The position numbers and the translations under genes were made by a program. A stretch of DNA of 64,000 nucleotides from Faecalibacterium sp. I3-3-33. GTDB lineage: Bacteria; Bacillota; Clostridia; Oscillospirales; Ruminococcaceae. A model generated the notes under the pieces. That model saw only the letters and a list, made by a program, of their open reading frames with translations. It did not search any database and was not told the origin of the DNA. Shown one piece after another: positions 51,400 to 59,741 of the stretch. How positions within the stretch are numbered: position 1 is the stretch's first letter; each line of letters begins with the position of its first letter. The DNA is taken from positions 372,001-436,000 of the forward strand of contig NZ_CP094469.1 of assembly GCF_023347295.1 (NCBI RefSeq), written 5' to 3'.

Positions 51400-52389
51400 A
51401 TGAAGGTTTGGGATCTGCATTGCGATACCCTGTACGAACTGCGCCGCGCCGAAAAGGCGGGCGCACCCAAAAGCTTTTTGCACAACGATCTGCATATCGA
51501 CCTTGAAAAATTGCGGCAGGGGGATTATCTGCTGCAATGCTTTGCGGCCTATGTGGATCTGGCCGACCCCGCACCCGGAGCCGACCCGCTGGTAAGCGTG
51601 CTGGAGGAGATTGACATCTTCAAGCGGCTCATGGCGGCTTACCCGGAAAAGATCGCCCCGGTGTACACCGCTGCCGACCTTGAGCGCAACCGCGCCGAGG
51701 GCAAGTTCAGCGCCATGCTGACGGTGGAAGAGGGTGGCTGCTGCAAGGGCAGTCTGGGCGTGCTGCGGCGGCTGCAGGAGCTGGGCGTGCGCATGATGAC
51801 CCTGACATGGAACTACCCCAACGAGCTGGCAGCCCCCAACGCAAACCCCGGCGGGCCGCTGGTACCGAACACTGAGACCGGCCTGACCGAGCGGGGCTTT
51901 GCCTTTTTGGAGGAGATGGAAAGGTTGCACATCACCGCAGACGTGAGCCACCTTTCCGATAAGGGCTTCTGGGATATCGTAAACCACAGCACCCGCCCCT
52001 TTGCGGCAAGCCACTCCAACTGCCGTGCCCTGTCGCCCCACAACCGCAACCTGACCGATGAGATGATCCGCGCACTGGCAGAAAAAGGCGGCATTGCAGG
52101 GCTGAACTACTGCGCTTCCTTTGTGGACGCAGACTCGGCACACCCGAAGCTTTGCCGCAGCACGGTGGAGCGGCTGGCAAAGCACGCGGCACACTTCAAG
52201 CAGGTGGGCGGCATTGAGGTCATCAGCCTTGGCAGCGATTTTGACGGCATCGGTGGTCAGCACGAGCTGGAAACGGCGGCAGATATGCCGCTGCTGGCCG
52301 AGGCGCTGCGCCGCGAGGGCTTTACCGAGGACGAGGTAGAGGCCATCTACTGGCGCAACGCATATCGCTTCTTTAAAAACAATCTGTAA
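51400..52389 (+). CDS. Membrane dipeptidase (peptidase M19 family)
   Basis: A 329-residue TIM-barrel dipeptidase. MKVWDLHCDTLYEL provides the HxD zinc ligands (His7, Asp9), a Glu follows in LTVEEGGCC, and HisxxxHis-type ligands occur in ITADVSHLSDKGF and ASHSNCR; GSDFDGIG is a further signature. It cleaves dipeptides, possibly with D-residues. It starts 16 bases after the helicase stop with AAAGGAG. Confidence 0.9.
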   Translation: MKVWDLHCDTLYELRRAEKAGAPKSFLHNDLHIDLEKLRQGDYLLQCFAAYVDLADPAPGADPLVSVLEEIDIFKRLMAAYPEKIAPVYTAADLERNRAEGKFSAMLTVEEGGCCKGSLGVLRRLQELGVRMMTLTWNYPNELAAPNANPGGPLVPNTETGLTERGFAFLEEMERLHITADVSHLSDKGFWDIVNHSTRPFAASHSNCRALSPHNRNLTDEMIRALAEKGGIAGLNYCASFVDADSAHPKLCRSTVERLAKHAAHFKQVGGIEVISLGSDFDGIGGQHELETAADMPLLAEALRREGFTEDEVEAIYWRNAYRFFKNNL

Positions 52390-52548
52390 TAATAACTTCT
52401 AAAATTGCAAAAAGTGCCCGGAGATGCCCTGCTGTGCGCGGGTATCCCGGGCTGTGTATTGCCCTGCGAGGGGAGGTTTTATATGGTCTGAGGCGCGCGT
52501 CCCCTGAAAAAGAACAAACGACTTGGAAAGATAAGAGGAATTATAACA
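52390..52548 (+). promoter_or_regulatory. Structured spacer before the TSUP permease
   Basis: CCCGG/CCGGG (52418-52422 with 52448-52452) and AGGGG/CCCCT (about 52469-52473 with 52501-52505) give two stem-loops before AGAGGA and the start at 52549. It could be a 5' leader with a control function; no known riboswitch class was matched. Confidence 0.35.
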
Positions 52549-53322
52549 ATGGGTATCACGATCTCGCCGTGGATGATGGCGTTTCTCATGCTGATGACCG
52601 GCTTTGCAGGCTTTGTGGATTCGGCAGCCGGCGGCGGCGGGCTGATCAGTCTGCCTGCCTATCTGTTCGCCGGGCTGCCGCCCCACTACACCTATGCCAC
52701 CAACAAGTTCAGCGCCGCCTGCGGCACCACCTTTGCCACGGCAAGCTTTTTCAAAAGCGGTGCCATGAACGTGAAGGTGGGCGTTCTTGCGGCCATCGGC
52801 AGCTTTGCGGGCAGTGCGCTGGGCGCGCACATCGTGCTGCTGCTCAGCGATGAGATGCTGCGCACCATGATGTTCATCATCCTGCCGGTGGCGGCGGTCA
52901 TCATCCTGTGGCAGCGCAACCTGCCGGACGAGAACCGGGACGACGGCACGCTGGACCTGAAAAAGATCTTACTGGCGCTGGCCATCGGTTTGGGCATCGG
53001 CCTGTACGACGGCATTATGGGCCCGGGCACCGGCACCTTTGCCATCATTGCCTTTACCACCCTGATGGGCTTTGACCTGCGCACCGCCAACGGCAACGGC
53101 AAGGTGCTCAATCTGGCCAGCAACTACGCCAGCCTGTTCACCTACCTGATGAACGGTCTGGTGGTGTTCCACATCGGCATCCCCTGTGCCATCAGCAACA
53201 TTCTGGGCAACCTGCTGGGCTCTCACTTTGCGCTGAAAAAGGGTGCCCGCTTCATCCGCCCCATGATGCTGGTGGTGCTGGTTCTGCTGCTGGGCAAGCT
53301 CATCTCGGACGCGGTGCTGTAA
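52549..53322 (+). CDS. TSUP-family (TauE/SafE) membrane transporter
   Basis: A 257-residue protein with seven to eight membrane helices. FVDSAAGGGGLISLPAYLFAGL near residue 25 and the second-half IGLYDGIMGPGTGTF are the paired TSUP signatures. Members move sulfite, sulfoacetate or other organic anions; the substrate is not known here. The start has an AGAGGAAT site. Confidence 0.88.
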   Translation: MGITISPWMMAFLMLMTGFAGFVDSAAGGGGLISLPAYLFAGLPPHYTYATNKFSAACGTTFATASFFKSGAMNVKVGVLAAIGSFAGSALGAHIVLLLSDEMLRTMMFIILPVAAVIILWQRNLPDENRDDGTLDLKKILLALAIGLGIGLYDGIMGPGTGTFAIIAFTTLMGFDLRTANGNGKVLNLASNYASLFTYLMNGLVVFHIGIPCAISNILGNLLGSHFALKKGARFIRPMMLVVLVLLLGKLISDAVL

Positions 53323-53342
53323 GGGCATTTTCACGGGTAAAA

Positions 53343-53381
53343 AACAAGTCGGGCAGCCCGCGGGCTGTCCGACTTGTTTTA
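53343..53381 (+). terminator. Bidirectional terminator related to type B hairpins
   Basis: A 15-bp stem (53343-53357 with 53364-53378, one G-T pair) encloses CCGCGG; T-runs flank both sides. It serves the convergent TSUP and DegV genes and resembles the type B hairpin, including the nearby TTTTCACGGG. Confidence 0.75.
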
Positions 53382-53395
53382 GCTATACATAGGTT

Positions 53396-54253
53396 TTATT
53401 CCAGCACCAGCTCTTTATCAAAGAACGCGATGCCGAATGCGCCGGGGCCGGTGTGGGTGCCGATGACGCAGCCGATCTGGCGCACCAGCGGTGCGTCCAG
53501 ATGCAGGTTGTCCTGCAGGTAGGTCAGCAGCGGCTGCAGCTCCCGGTGGTTGACGGTGTAGCCCAGCAGCGGGGTATAGTCCGGGTGGATGCCGCCCATC
53601 TCGTCGATCTTTTTGAACAGTGCCACATACACGCCGGGCAGACCGCGCGCCTTACCGGCCAGTGCCACCTTGCCCTCCATGACGGCGAGGATGGGCTTAA
53701 TGCCCAGCATACCGCCCGCCACAGCTGCGGCGGCGGACAGTCTGCCACCCTTGCGCAGGTACTTCAGATCGTCCACGGCAGCTACCAGATGCAGGTGCTG
53801 CTTGGCCTTTTCCAGATCGGCAGCGATCTGGGTGATGGTTTTGCCGGCGTCCCGCAGCTGCACCGCCAGCCGCACCAGCAAAGACTGCCCCAGACAGACG
53901 TTCTCGGTGTTTACGAACACCACATTGTCCACGTTGGCAAGGTCGGCAGCAAGTCTGGCGCACTGACCGGTGCCGGACAGCGCATCGGACAAAAAGATGC
54001 CCAGCACCTCGTCCCCGGCGGCAGCGGCATCCAGATACAGCCGCTCGAACTGCTCCGGGCTGGGCTGGCTGGTGGTGGGCAGCTTGCGGCAGGCTGCCAG
54101 ATGGGTATAGTATTCGCTGGGGGTCATGTCGATGCCGTCCCGCAGGACGGTGCCGTCCTCCAGCGTCACATTCAGGGGGATCACAGTCACGCCCAGCTGC
54201 TGCGCCTCGGCGGGCAGGATGTCGCACGCGGAATCGGTGAGGATACGGATCAT
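53396..54253 (-). CDS. DegV family fatty-acid-binding protein
   Basis: A 285-residue EDD-fold protein: RILTDSACDILPAEAQQLGV and VTVIPLNVTLEDG at the start, the TSQPSPEQF motif, and LSDALSGTGQ. DegV/FakB proteins bind fatty acids and hand them to the kinase FakA for acyl-phosphate formation. It is a single gene on the minus strand with GGAGGT upstream of the ATG. Confidence 0.9.
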   Translation of the reverse strand: MIRILTDSACDILPAEAQQLGVTVIPLNVTLEDGTVLRDGIDMTPSEYYTHLAACRKLPTTSQPSPEQFERLYLDAAAAGDEVLGIFLSDALSGTGQCARLAADLANVDNVVFVNTENVCLGQSLLVRLAVQLRDAGKTITQIAADLEKAKQHLHLVAAVDDLKYLRKGGRLSAAAAVAGGMLGIKPILAVMEGKVALAGKARGLPGVYVALFKKIDEMGGIHPDYTPLLGYTVNHRELQPLLTYLQDNLHLDAPLVRQIGCVIGTHTGPGAFGIAFFDKELVLE

Positions 54254-54453
54254 AATAATACCTCCGGTCTACCGGTAAAATACAGTATACGCAACGCTTT
54301 TATTAAAAAGGTTGGAAATTATTATACCACCATTTAGGGCGATGTGTCAATATTTTGCATAAATTTGCCACGACAGAACGCCGAAACCTTGCGCACCCGG
54401 CGGCAGATATGGTACTATAACCGGGAACGAACCACAGCAGGAGGAGACCGACC

Positions 54454-54843
54454 ATGCACAAGCTGAACCCCCGCACCGCCGCACTGCTTTCAGCCTTTGG
54501 CTGGGCGGTGGGGTATCTGCTGGCGGGCAAGGCGCTGGCGGTGCTGCTCCCCGCGCCGCCCGGCGGCGCAGCGCGGTTTTTCCGGGTCTGCCTGCTGGCT
54601 CCGCTGGCGGAGGAAGGGGTGTTCCGGGGTGCGGTGCAGCACCGGGCGCAGCTGCTGGGCAGGGGACAGGCCATTCTGTTGCAGGCGGTGCTGTTCGCCT
54701 TGCAGCACGGCAGCGCCGCCGCCATGGTCTATGCGCTGGTGTGCGGGCTGGGGCTTGGGTGGCTTGCCGACCGCACCGGACATCTCTGGCCGGGGATACT
54801 GCTGCACAGTGCAAACAATCTGCTGGTGCTGGCGATGGGATGA
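54454..54843 (+). CDS. Short CPBP-family intramembrane protease
   Basis: A 129-residue membrane protein with the three CPBP (Abi) motifs: E53E54xxxR58 in AEEGVFR, F81xxxH85 in FALQH, and H118xxxN122 in HSANN. These form the active site of Rce1-like glutamic intramembrane proteases. At 129 residues it is a minimal form with about four helices. AGGAGGAG precedes the ATG; tadA follows closely. Confidence 0.82.
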   Translation: MHKLNPRTAALLSAFGWAVGYLLAGKALAVLLPAPPGGAARFFRVCLLAPLAEEGVFRGAVQHRAQLLGRGQAILLQAVLFALQHGSAAAMVYALVCGLGLGWLADRTGHLWPGILLHSANNLLVLAMG

Positions 54844-54856
54844 GAGGATGGAATAC

Positions 54857-55357
54857 ATGACCGATTTTGAACTGATGGGTCTTGCGCTGGAAGAAGCCGC
54901 CAAAGCCGCCGCCTTGGGCGAGGTGCCGGTGGGCGCTGTGGTGGCGCGGCACGGCGAGGTGGTGGCTACGGCGCACAACACCCGGGAGACCGAGAAAAAC
55001 GCTTTGCACCACGCGGAACTGCTGGCCATTGATGCCGCCTGCAAGGCGCTGGGCGGCTGGCGGCTGTGGGAGTGCGAGCTGTTCGTTACCTTAGAGCCCT
55101 GCCCCATGTGCGCGGGCGGCATCATCAACAGCCGCTTGCGCCGGGTGGTGTACGGCGCTGCCGACACCAAAGCCGGGTGCTGCGGCTCGGTGACCGACCT
55201 GTTTGCGCTGCCCTTCAACCACCATCCGGTGGTGGAAAAGGGGCTGCGGGAGGCCGAGGCGCAGCAGCTTTTGCAGGCGTTTTTTGTTTCCCTGCGGGAA
55301 AAGCGGGCGGGCAGACCCCGCTGGAAGCCCCCGGTGTCCGAAAACAGGGGAAAATAA
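54857..55357 (+). CDS. tadA: tRNA-specific adenosine deaminase TadA
   Basis: A 166-residue zinc deaminase with HAE (52-54) and PCPMC (81-85) as ligands and catalytic Glu54. It converts A34 of tRNA-Arg to inosine. ATG 54857 has GAGAGG at nine bases; the ATG at 54848 is too close to the site. The C-terminal tail is basic and Pro-rich. It shares a transcript with the CPBP gene. Confidence 0.93.
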   Translation: MTDFELMGLALEEAAKAAALGEVPVGAVVARHGEVVATAHNTRETEKNALHHAELLAIDAACKALGGWRLWECELFVTLEPCPMCAGGIINSRLRRVVYGAADTKAGCCGSVTDLFALPFNHHPVVEKGLREAEAQQLLQAFFVSLREKRAGRPRWKPPVSENRGK

Positions 55358-55365
55358 GGAAAAAT

Positions 55366-55407
55366 AGTGGGAACTGCGTAAAAAATTGCAGTTCCCACTT
55401 TCTTTTT
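55366..55407 (+). terminator. Intrinsic terminator after tadA
   Basis: AGTGGGAACTGC (55366-55377) pairs with GCAGTTCCCACT (55388-55399), followed by TTCTTTTT. Confidence 0.88.
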
Positions 55408-55421
55408 GGGCTGGATTGTGG

Positions 55422-55599
55422 TATATTATTCAATGGAATCTTGTCGAAACCCATCGTAAGTACAGGCAGGCACGCCAAAGCACCGGACCTTTGCCGGACA
55501 TACGAACGGAACGATGCACTGTCTGGGGATGGGAACAGGGTTTTTCCGGCTGGGCGCACTTACGCCAAGCCGAGGATACCGAACAGGAGGGATACACTC
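55422..55599 (+). promoter_or_regulatory. Promoter and leader of the SDR gene
   Basis: An extended -10, TGGTATATT (about 55418-55428), is followed by some 165 bases without a gene. Hairpins CCGG/CCGG (near 55483-55497) and GGCT-GGCG/CGCC-AGCC (near 55549-55573) can be drawn. The latter ends just before CAGGAGGG. Confidence 0.4.
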
Positions 55600-56607
55600 T
55601 TGTACGAGGACGAGTTTGAACTGACCTTTCAGGTGCCGGAGGAAGAGAGCGCGCCGGAGCCCCTTGCCGCACCGGCTGCAAAGCCGGCGGTGCCGGTGGA
55701 GCCGGTGGTGGACGAACCCACCCGCATCATGACGCTGGAAAAACCGGCAGCGCCTGTGGTGGACGAGCCCACCCGGGTGATCACGCTGGAAAAGCCCGCA
55801 GAGCCACAGCCGCCTGCGCCGCCGCAGCCCGAAGAGCCTGCGCCGGAGCCTGTAAAAGAACAGCCTGCCCCTGCAGCACCCGCTGCGGTGCGCCGGGTGC
55901 TGATCTCCGGCGGCGACCGGGGCATCGGTGCTGCCGCTGCCCGCGCCTTTGCGGCAGCAGGGTATCAGGTGGCGGTGCTCTACCACCAGAACGCCGCTGC
56001 AGCCGCTGCGCTGGAGCAGCAGCTGCCCGGGTGCATCGCCATCCAGTGCGATGTAGCCAGCCGCGCCAGCTGTGAGCTGGCGTTCCATGCAGTGGAACAG
56101 GCCATGGGCAGGGTGGATGTGCTGGTGTGCAACGCCGGTATCGCGCAGCAGAAGCTGTTTACCGACATCACCCCGGAGGAATGGCAGCGGATGCTGGACG
56201 TGAACCTGAGCGGTGCGTTCCACCTGTGCCAGTTGGCACTGCCCGGCATGATCCGCCGCAAGCAGGGCCGCATCCTGACCGTGAGCAGTATGTGGGGCCA
56301 GACCGGCGGCAGCTGCGAGGTGCACTATTCCGCTGCGAAAGCCGGGCTCATCGGCCTGACCAAGGCACTGGCGAAGGAAGAAGGCCCCAGCGGCATCACG
56401 GTGAACTGCGTAGCGCCGGGGGTCATCGAGACCGACATGATGGCGGCCTTTACCGCCGAGGACAAGGCGGCGCTGGCCGAGGAGACCCCTGTGGGGCGGC
56501 TGGGCACCCCGGAAGAAGTTGCAAAGCTGCTGGTCTTTCTGGCCGGCGAGGATGCCGGATACATCACCGGACAGGTGTTCGGGGTGAACGGCGGCCTTGT
56601 GATCTGA
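55600..56607 (+). CDS. SDR oxidoreductase (FabG-like) with disordered N-terminal tail
   Basis: A 335-residue protein. Residues 98-335 form a short-chain dehydrogenase: nucleotide loop SGGDRGIG, VCNAGIA, catalytic Ser...Tyr-x3-Lys (VSSMWGQ, HYSAAKAG) and the GIVTVNCVAPG-like segment, close to 3-oxoacyl-ACP reductase. Residues 1-97 are acidic, Pro/Ala-rich and contain two near-identical 15-residue repeats (VVDEPTRIMTLEKPA and VVDEPTRVITLEKPA). The TTG start has AGGAGGG. rpoD follows after 51 bases. Confidence 0.85.
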   Translation: MYEDEFELTFQVPEEESAPEPLAAPAAKPAVPVEPVVDEPTRIMTLEKPAAPVVDEPTRVITLEKPAEPQPPAPPQPEEPAPEPVKEQPAPAAPAAVRRVLISGGDRGIGAAAARAFAAAGYQVAVLYHQNAAAAAALEQQLPGCIAIQCDVASRASCELAFHAVEQAMGRVDVLVCNAGIAQQKLFTDITPEEWQRMLDVNLSGAFHLCQLALPGMIRRKQGRILTVSSMWGQTGGSCEVHYSAAKAGLIGLTKALAKEEGPSGITVNCVAPGVIETDMMAAFTAEDKAALAEETPVGRLGTPEEVAKLLVFLAGEDAGYITGQVFGVNGGLVI

Positions 56608-56658
56608 TGCACAGGGCGATATTACAGAATTTTCCCCGGAGTGGGAAGGAGAGAAAAA

Positions 56659-58032
56659 ATGGGCATGACTTTGAAGGAACTGTTGACTAAGGGCGAGGGC
56701 ACCCTCTCTGCACAGGAGGCCAAGGCGCTGGCGGCACAATGCCGCATGGATGTAGACACCCTCTACACCCTGCTGGAAGAGCGCGGCATCAAGATCCTGG
56801 AGGAAGAGAACGAGCCGAGTCTGGACGTGGACAGCATCATTGCTGAGGTGGAGAACGCCGAGAACAACAACGATGACATGGGCCTTGCCGATGAGAACGA
56901 AGAGGATGCCGAGGAGAACCCGGCAGACCTGAAGGCTGCCATGGATGAGCTGCTGGACGACCCGGTGAAGAACTACCTCAAGCAGATCGGTCAGATCCCG
57001 CTGCTGAGCGCCGAGCAGGAGGTGGAGCTGAGCCGCCGCATCCATGCCGGTGCCGAGGCTGCACACATTCTGCAGGCAGACCGCCAGAAGTACGACGCAC
57101 CGGAGTACATCAAGAAGAACAGCGCCCGCTTCTCCTTTGAAGAGGACGAGAACAGCCGCAGCTACACCGAGGATCTGGACGAGGACGGCGAAAAGTCCGC
57201 CGAGGATGCCGAGGAAAAGGCAGACGAGGAAAAGGCCATGGAAGCCGTGGAGAACGGCCCCCTGAGCGAGGAGCGCCGTCAGGAACTGCTCAAGACCCGC
57301 CGCGACGGCCTGAACGCCCGCCGCAGCCTGAGCGAGGCAAACCTGCGTCTGGTGGTGTCCATCGCCAAAAAGCATGTCGGTCATAATCTGGCCTTCCTTG
57401 ACCTCATTCAGGAGGGCAACATCGGCCTGATCAAGGCTGCCGAGAAGTTCGATTGCGACCGCGGCTTCCGCTTCTCCACCTACGCTACCTGGTGGATCCG
57501 TCAGGCCATCACCCGCGCTATCGCGGATCAGGCCCGTACCATCCGCATCCCGGTGCACATGGTGGAGACCATCAACCGGATGCGTCAGGCCACCAACCAG
57601 CTGGTGTACCAGAACGGTCACGAGCCCACCCCGGAAGAGCTGGCAAAGGCCATGGACATGAGCGTGGAGCGCGTGCGCGAGATCCAGCGCATGGCACAGG
57701 AGCCTGCCAGCCTAGAAAGCCCTGTGGGTGAGGAAGAGGATTCCTCTCTGGGCGATTTCGTTGCCGACGAAAACGCCGAAGCTCCCGGCAAGGCAGCCGA
57801 CCGCGCCATGGTGGCACAGCAGATCAATCTGGCGCTCAAGAGCCTGACCCCCCGCGAGGAGAAGGTCATCCGCCTGCGCTTTGGTCTGGACGATGGCCGT
57901 CCCCGCACGCTGGAGGAGGTCGGCCGCGACTTCGGCGTCACCCGCGAGCGTGTGCGCCAGATCGAAGCCAAGGCCATCCGCAAGCTGCACAGCCGCAAGT
58001 GCCTGACCCTGCTCAACGGCCTGATCGAGTAA
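56659..58032 (+). CDS. rpoD: RNA polymerase primary sigma factor
   Basis: A 457-residue sigma-70: an acidic region 1.1-like N terminus, region 1.2 ([18 protein letters not shown]), an acidic insert (~150-200), region 2 with [20 protein letters not shown], region 3, and region 4 helix-turn-helix [20 protein letters not shown]. It directs housekeeping transcription. ATG 56659 follows AAGGAGAG. No dnaG lies upstream, unlike the usual dnaG-rpoD order; an SDR gene takes that place. Confidence 0.96.
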   Translation: MGMTLKELLTKGEGTLSAQEAKALAAQCRMDVDTLYTLLEERGIKILEEENEPSLDVDSIIAEVENAENNNDDMGLADENEEDAEENPADLKAAMDELLDDPVKNYLKQIGQIPLLSAEQEVELSRRIHAGAEAAHILQADRQKYDAPEYIKKNSARFSFEEDENSRSYTEDLDEDGEKSAEDAEEKADEEKAMEAVENGPLSEERRQELLKTRRDGLNARRSLSEANLRLVVSIAKKHVGHNLAFLDLIQEGNIGLIKAAEKFDCDRGFRFSTYATWWIRQAITRAIADQARTIRIPVHMVETINRMRQATNQLVYQNGHEPTPEELAKAMDMSVERVREIQRMAQEPASLESPVGEEEDSSLGDFVADENAEAPGKAADRAMVAQQINLALKSLTPREEKVIRLRFGLDDGRPRTLEEVGRDFGVTRERVRQIEAKAIRKLHSRKCLTLLNGLIE

Positions 58033-58042
58033 TATGAATTTT

Positions 58043-58085
58043 GGGATAGCAGAACACCCGCGTGGGGTCTGCTATCCCTTTTTTC
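58043..58085 (+). terminator. Intrinsic terminator after rpoD
   Basis: GGGATAGCAGA (58043-58053) pairs with TCTGCTATCCC (58068-58078), then TTTTTTC. Confidence 0.9.
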
Positions 58086-58102
58086 ATAGGGCATAGAGAG
58101 AA

Positions 58103-58242
58103 GCTGCAAATGCCGTTTTCCTCTACGACCCCTCCCGTGAAAAAGGGGTTCTGAAAAGCCCGCAGGCTTTTCAGAACCCCAAATTAAAAAATCTTTTTTC
58201 CGCTGATGATGCGCAGAGCACAGCGGAGCGCATTCCAAATCG
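58103..58242 (+). repeat. Type B repeat between rpoD and mazF
   Basis: Hairpin 1: GGGGTTCTGAAAAGC (58145-58159) with its complement 58166-58180, loop CCGCAG. Core: CCGCT 58200-58204, ATGCGC 58209-58214, AGCGG 58222-58226, GCGCAT 58228-58233. It ends four bases before the mazF stop. Confidence 0.9.
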
Positions 58243-58246
58243 TTTT

Positions 58247-58597
58247 TCAGTACGAGCTCAGCCCAAGGCTGACGTCCAGTGCCTGATCCACCCGCTTCTG
58301 GTCGGCGGCGGTGATCTGCCCGGCGCGCTCCCGCAGGCGGTGCTTATCCAGCGTGCGGATCTGCTCCAGCAGCACCACGCTGTCCTTGGCAAGGCCGGTG
58401 TCTGCCGCCCGGATGTTGATATGGGTGGGCAGGCGGGTCTTGTCCAGCCGGGATGTAATGGCCGCTGCGATCACGGTGGGGCTGTGCCGGTTGCCGATCT
58501 CGTTCTGTACGATCAGCACCGGGCGCACACCGCCCTGCTCCGAGCCCACCACCGGCGAAAGATCGGCGTAGAAAACTTCTCCTCTGTGTACCTCCAT
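58247..58597 (-). CDS. mazF: MazF/PemK-type endoribonuclease toxin
   Basis: A 116-residue MazF/NdoA-like protein: EVHRGEVFYADLSPVVGSEQGGVRPVLI, NEIGNRHSPTVIAAAITS and LEQIRTLDKHRL are typical. These toxins cut mRNA at short sites. No mazE-like antitoxin gene is visible upstream: the 140 bases before it up to acpS are non-coding, with a TACAAT -10. GGAGGGAG precedes the ATG. Confidence 0.9.
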   Translation of the reverse strand: MEVHRGEVFYADLSPVVGSEQGGVRPVLIVQNEIGNRHSPTVIAAAITSRLDKTRLPTHINIRAADTGLAKDSVVLLEQIRTLDKHRLRERAGQITAADQKRVDQALDVSLGLSSY

Positions 58598-58737
58598 GGA
58601 ATCTCCCTCCTGTTTGTCTGGAGGATGTGCCCCGCTATGTGATGCGTCCGGCGCATCCTGTCTGCTCTCAGTATGCGCAGGCAGGGTGCGGCTTATGCAG
58701 TGCGGGGGCGATATTCCATTGTATGCACAAAGGGTGG

Positions 58738-59145
58738 TCAGCTTTCCTCTTCCAGCGTGCAGAAGGCCAGCGCCATGCCGCCTTCGTGGCTCAGGGAGAG
58801 CCGGGCGCGCAGCCGGTGCTGCGCCACCCATGCGGCGGTCTGCCCGCTGAAGCGGTAGGCCGGGGCGCCGTTTTCCTGCCGGACGGCTTCGATCTCCCGC
58901 AGGGAAAAAGGTTCCCGCAGACCGGTGCCCGCCGCCTTGAGAAAGGCCTCCTTGGCGGCAAAATCTGCGGCGGCGCTGGCAAGGCGGTGGGCGTTCAGCG
59001 GTGCGGGGGAGGCTTCGCAAAGCCCCAGCGCCGCCTGTTCAGCCGGGCCGTACACCCGGCGCACAAAGGCCGCCGCGTGAGCAGAGGAAAGGCTTTTTTC
59101 CAGATGGGAAAGGCTGCACAGGTCGCAGCCGATGCCGTAAAGCAT
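58738..59145 (-). CDS. acpS: Holo-[acyl-carrier-protein] synthase
   Basis: A 135-residue phosphopantetheinyl transferase: GIGCDLCSLSHLEK (Asp of the Mg site) and the FAAKEAFLKAAGTG motif with its Glu. It activates ACP by transferring 4'-phosphopantetheine. ATG 59145 has AAAGGAG; the upstream extension is not conserved. In Bacillus, acpS is followed by alr-mazE-mazF; here alr and mazE are absent. Confidence 0.92.
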   Translation of the reverse strand: MLYGIGCDLCSLSHLEKSLSSAHAAAFVRRVYGPAEQAALGLCEASPAPLNAHRLASAAADFAAKEAFLKAAGTGLREPFSLREIEAVRQENGAPAYRFSGQTAAWVAQHRLRARLSLSHEGGMALAFCTLEEES

Positions 59146-59248
59146 ACAAAGGCTCCTTTCGCGGGCAGAATGCCGCCCGGACATCGTTCATCTTGCCGGA
59201 ACATTGCTGGAAATTTTGTGCAGGATGTGCAAATCCAGCGTAATTATC

Positions 59249-59277
59249 TTGAAGTTTCGGCGCATTTCGTGTACAAT
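59249..59277 (+). promoter_or_regulatory. Promoter of the IreB-family gene
   Basis: TTGAAG (59249-59254), 17 bases, TACAAT (59272-59277). Confidence 0.7.
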
Positions 59278-59309
59278 GGGACTAGTTTCAACTGAAGGGG
59301 GTGTATTGC

Positions 59310-59555
59310 GTGGGAGACGCAACCGCGATTTTCTCTATCCACGATAAAAAGGACTATGAGATCCACGAAATCGTACAACAGGTGTACGATGCTTTGAAGG
59401 AAAAAGGCTATAACCCGGTCAACCAGCTGGTGGGCTACATCTTGTCCGAAGACCCTACCTACATTACGACCTATAAGAATGCCCGTGCCATGATCCGCAA
59501 GGTGGATCGTGATGACCTGCTGCAGGCTATGCTGCGCAGCTATCTTAACGTGTAA
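59310..59555 (+). CDS. IreB-family regulatory phosphoprotein (UPF0297)
   Basis: An 81-residue protein matching UPF0297/IreB: VQQVYDALKEKGYNPVNQLVGYILSEDPTYI and ARAMIRKVDRDDLLQAML. IreB in Enterococcus is a target of the Ser/Thr kinase IreK and affects cell-wall stress resistance. The GTG start follows AAGGGGGTG. In many Firmicutes it precedes yrrK/alaS neighbours; here it stands alone with its own promoter and terminator. Confidence 0.88.
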   Translation: MGDATAIFSIHDKKDYEIHEIVQQVYDALKEKGYNPVNQLVGYILSEDPTYITTYKNARAMIRKVDRDDLLQAMLRSYLNV

Positions 59556-59571
59556 TACGGTCCTTTTCAGC

Positions 59572-59602
59572 CCCGCTGTCTTGCAAGACGGCGGGCTTTT
59601 TT
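59572..59602 (+). terminator. Intrinsic terminator after the IreB-family gene
   Basis: CCCGCTGTCTTG pairs with CAAGACGGCGGG (59572-59595), one mismatch, followed by CTTTTTTA. Confidence 0.85.
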
Positions 59603-59607
59603 ATTGC

Positions 59608-59741
59608 AGATGCAGTTTCCCTCTGCGACCCCACCCGTGAAAATGTGTTTGGAGCACTCCGCAGAGTGCGACAAACACGAAATTATAAATATGATTTCCG
59701 CTGAGTATGTGCAGAGCAAAGCGGAGCACATTTTAATTGTT
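59608..59741 (+). repeat. Type B repeat overlapping the dusB stop
   Basis: Hairpin 1: GTGTTTG/CAAACAC (59645-59651, 59672-59678), internal loop, CACT/AGTG, loop CCGCAG (59659-59664). Core: CCGCT 59698-59702, ATGTGC 59707-59712, AGCGG 59720-59724, GCACAT 59726-59731. The last bases overlap the dusB stop codon. Confidence 0.9.

Noticed and set aside
49597..52263. An 888-codon minus-strand frame opposite the SNF2 helicase and dipeptidase
   Set aside because: Shadow of genes with clear motifs; its composition is typical of antisense GC-rich frames.
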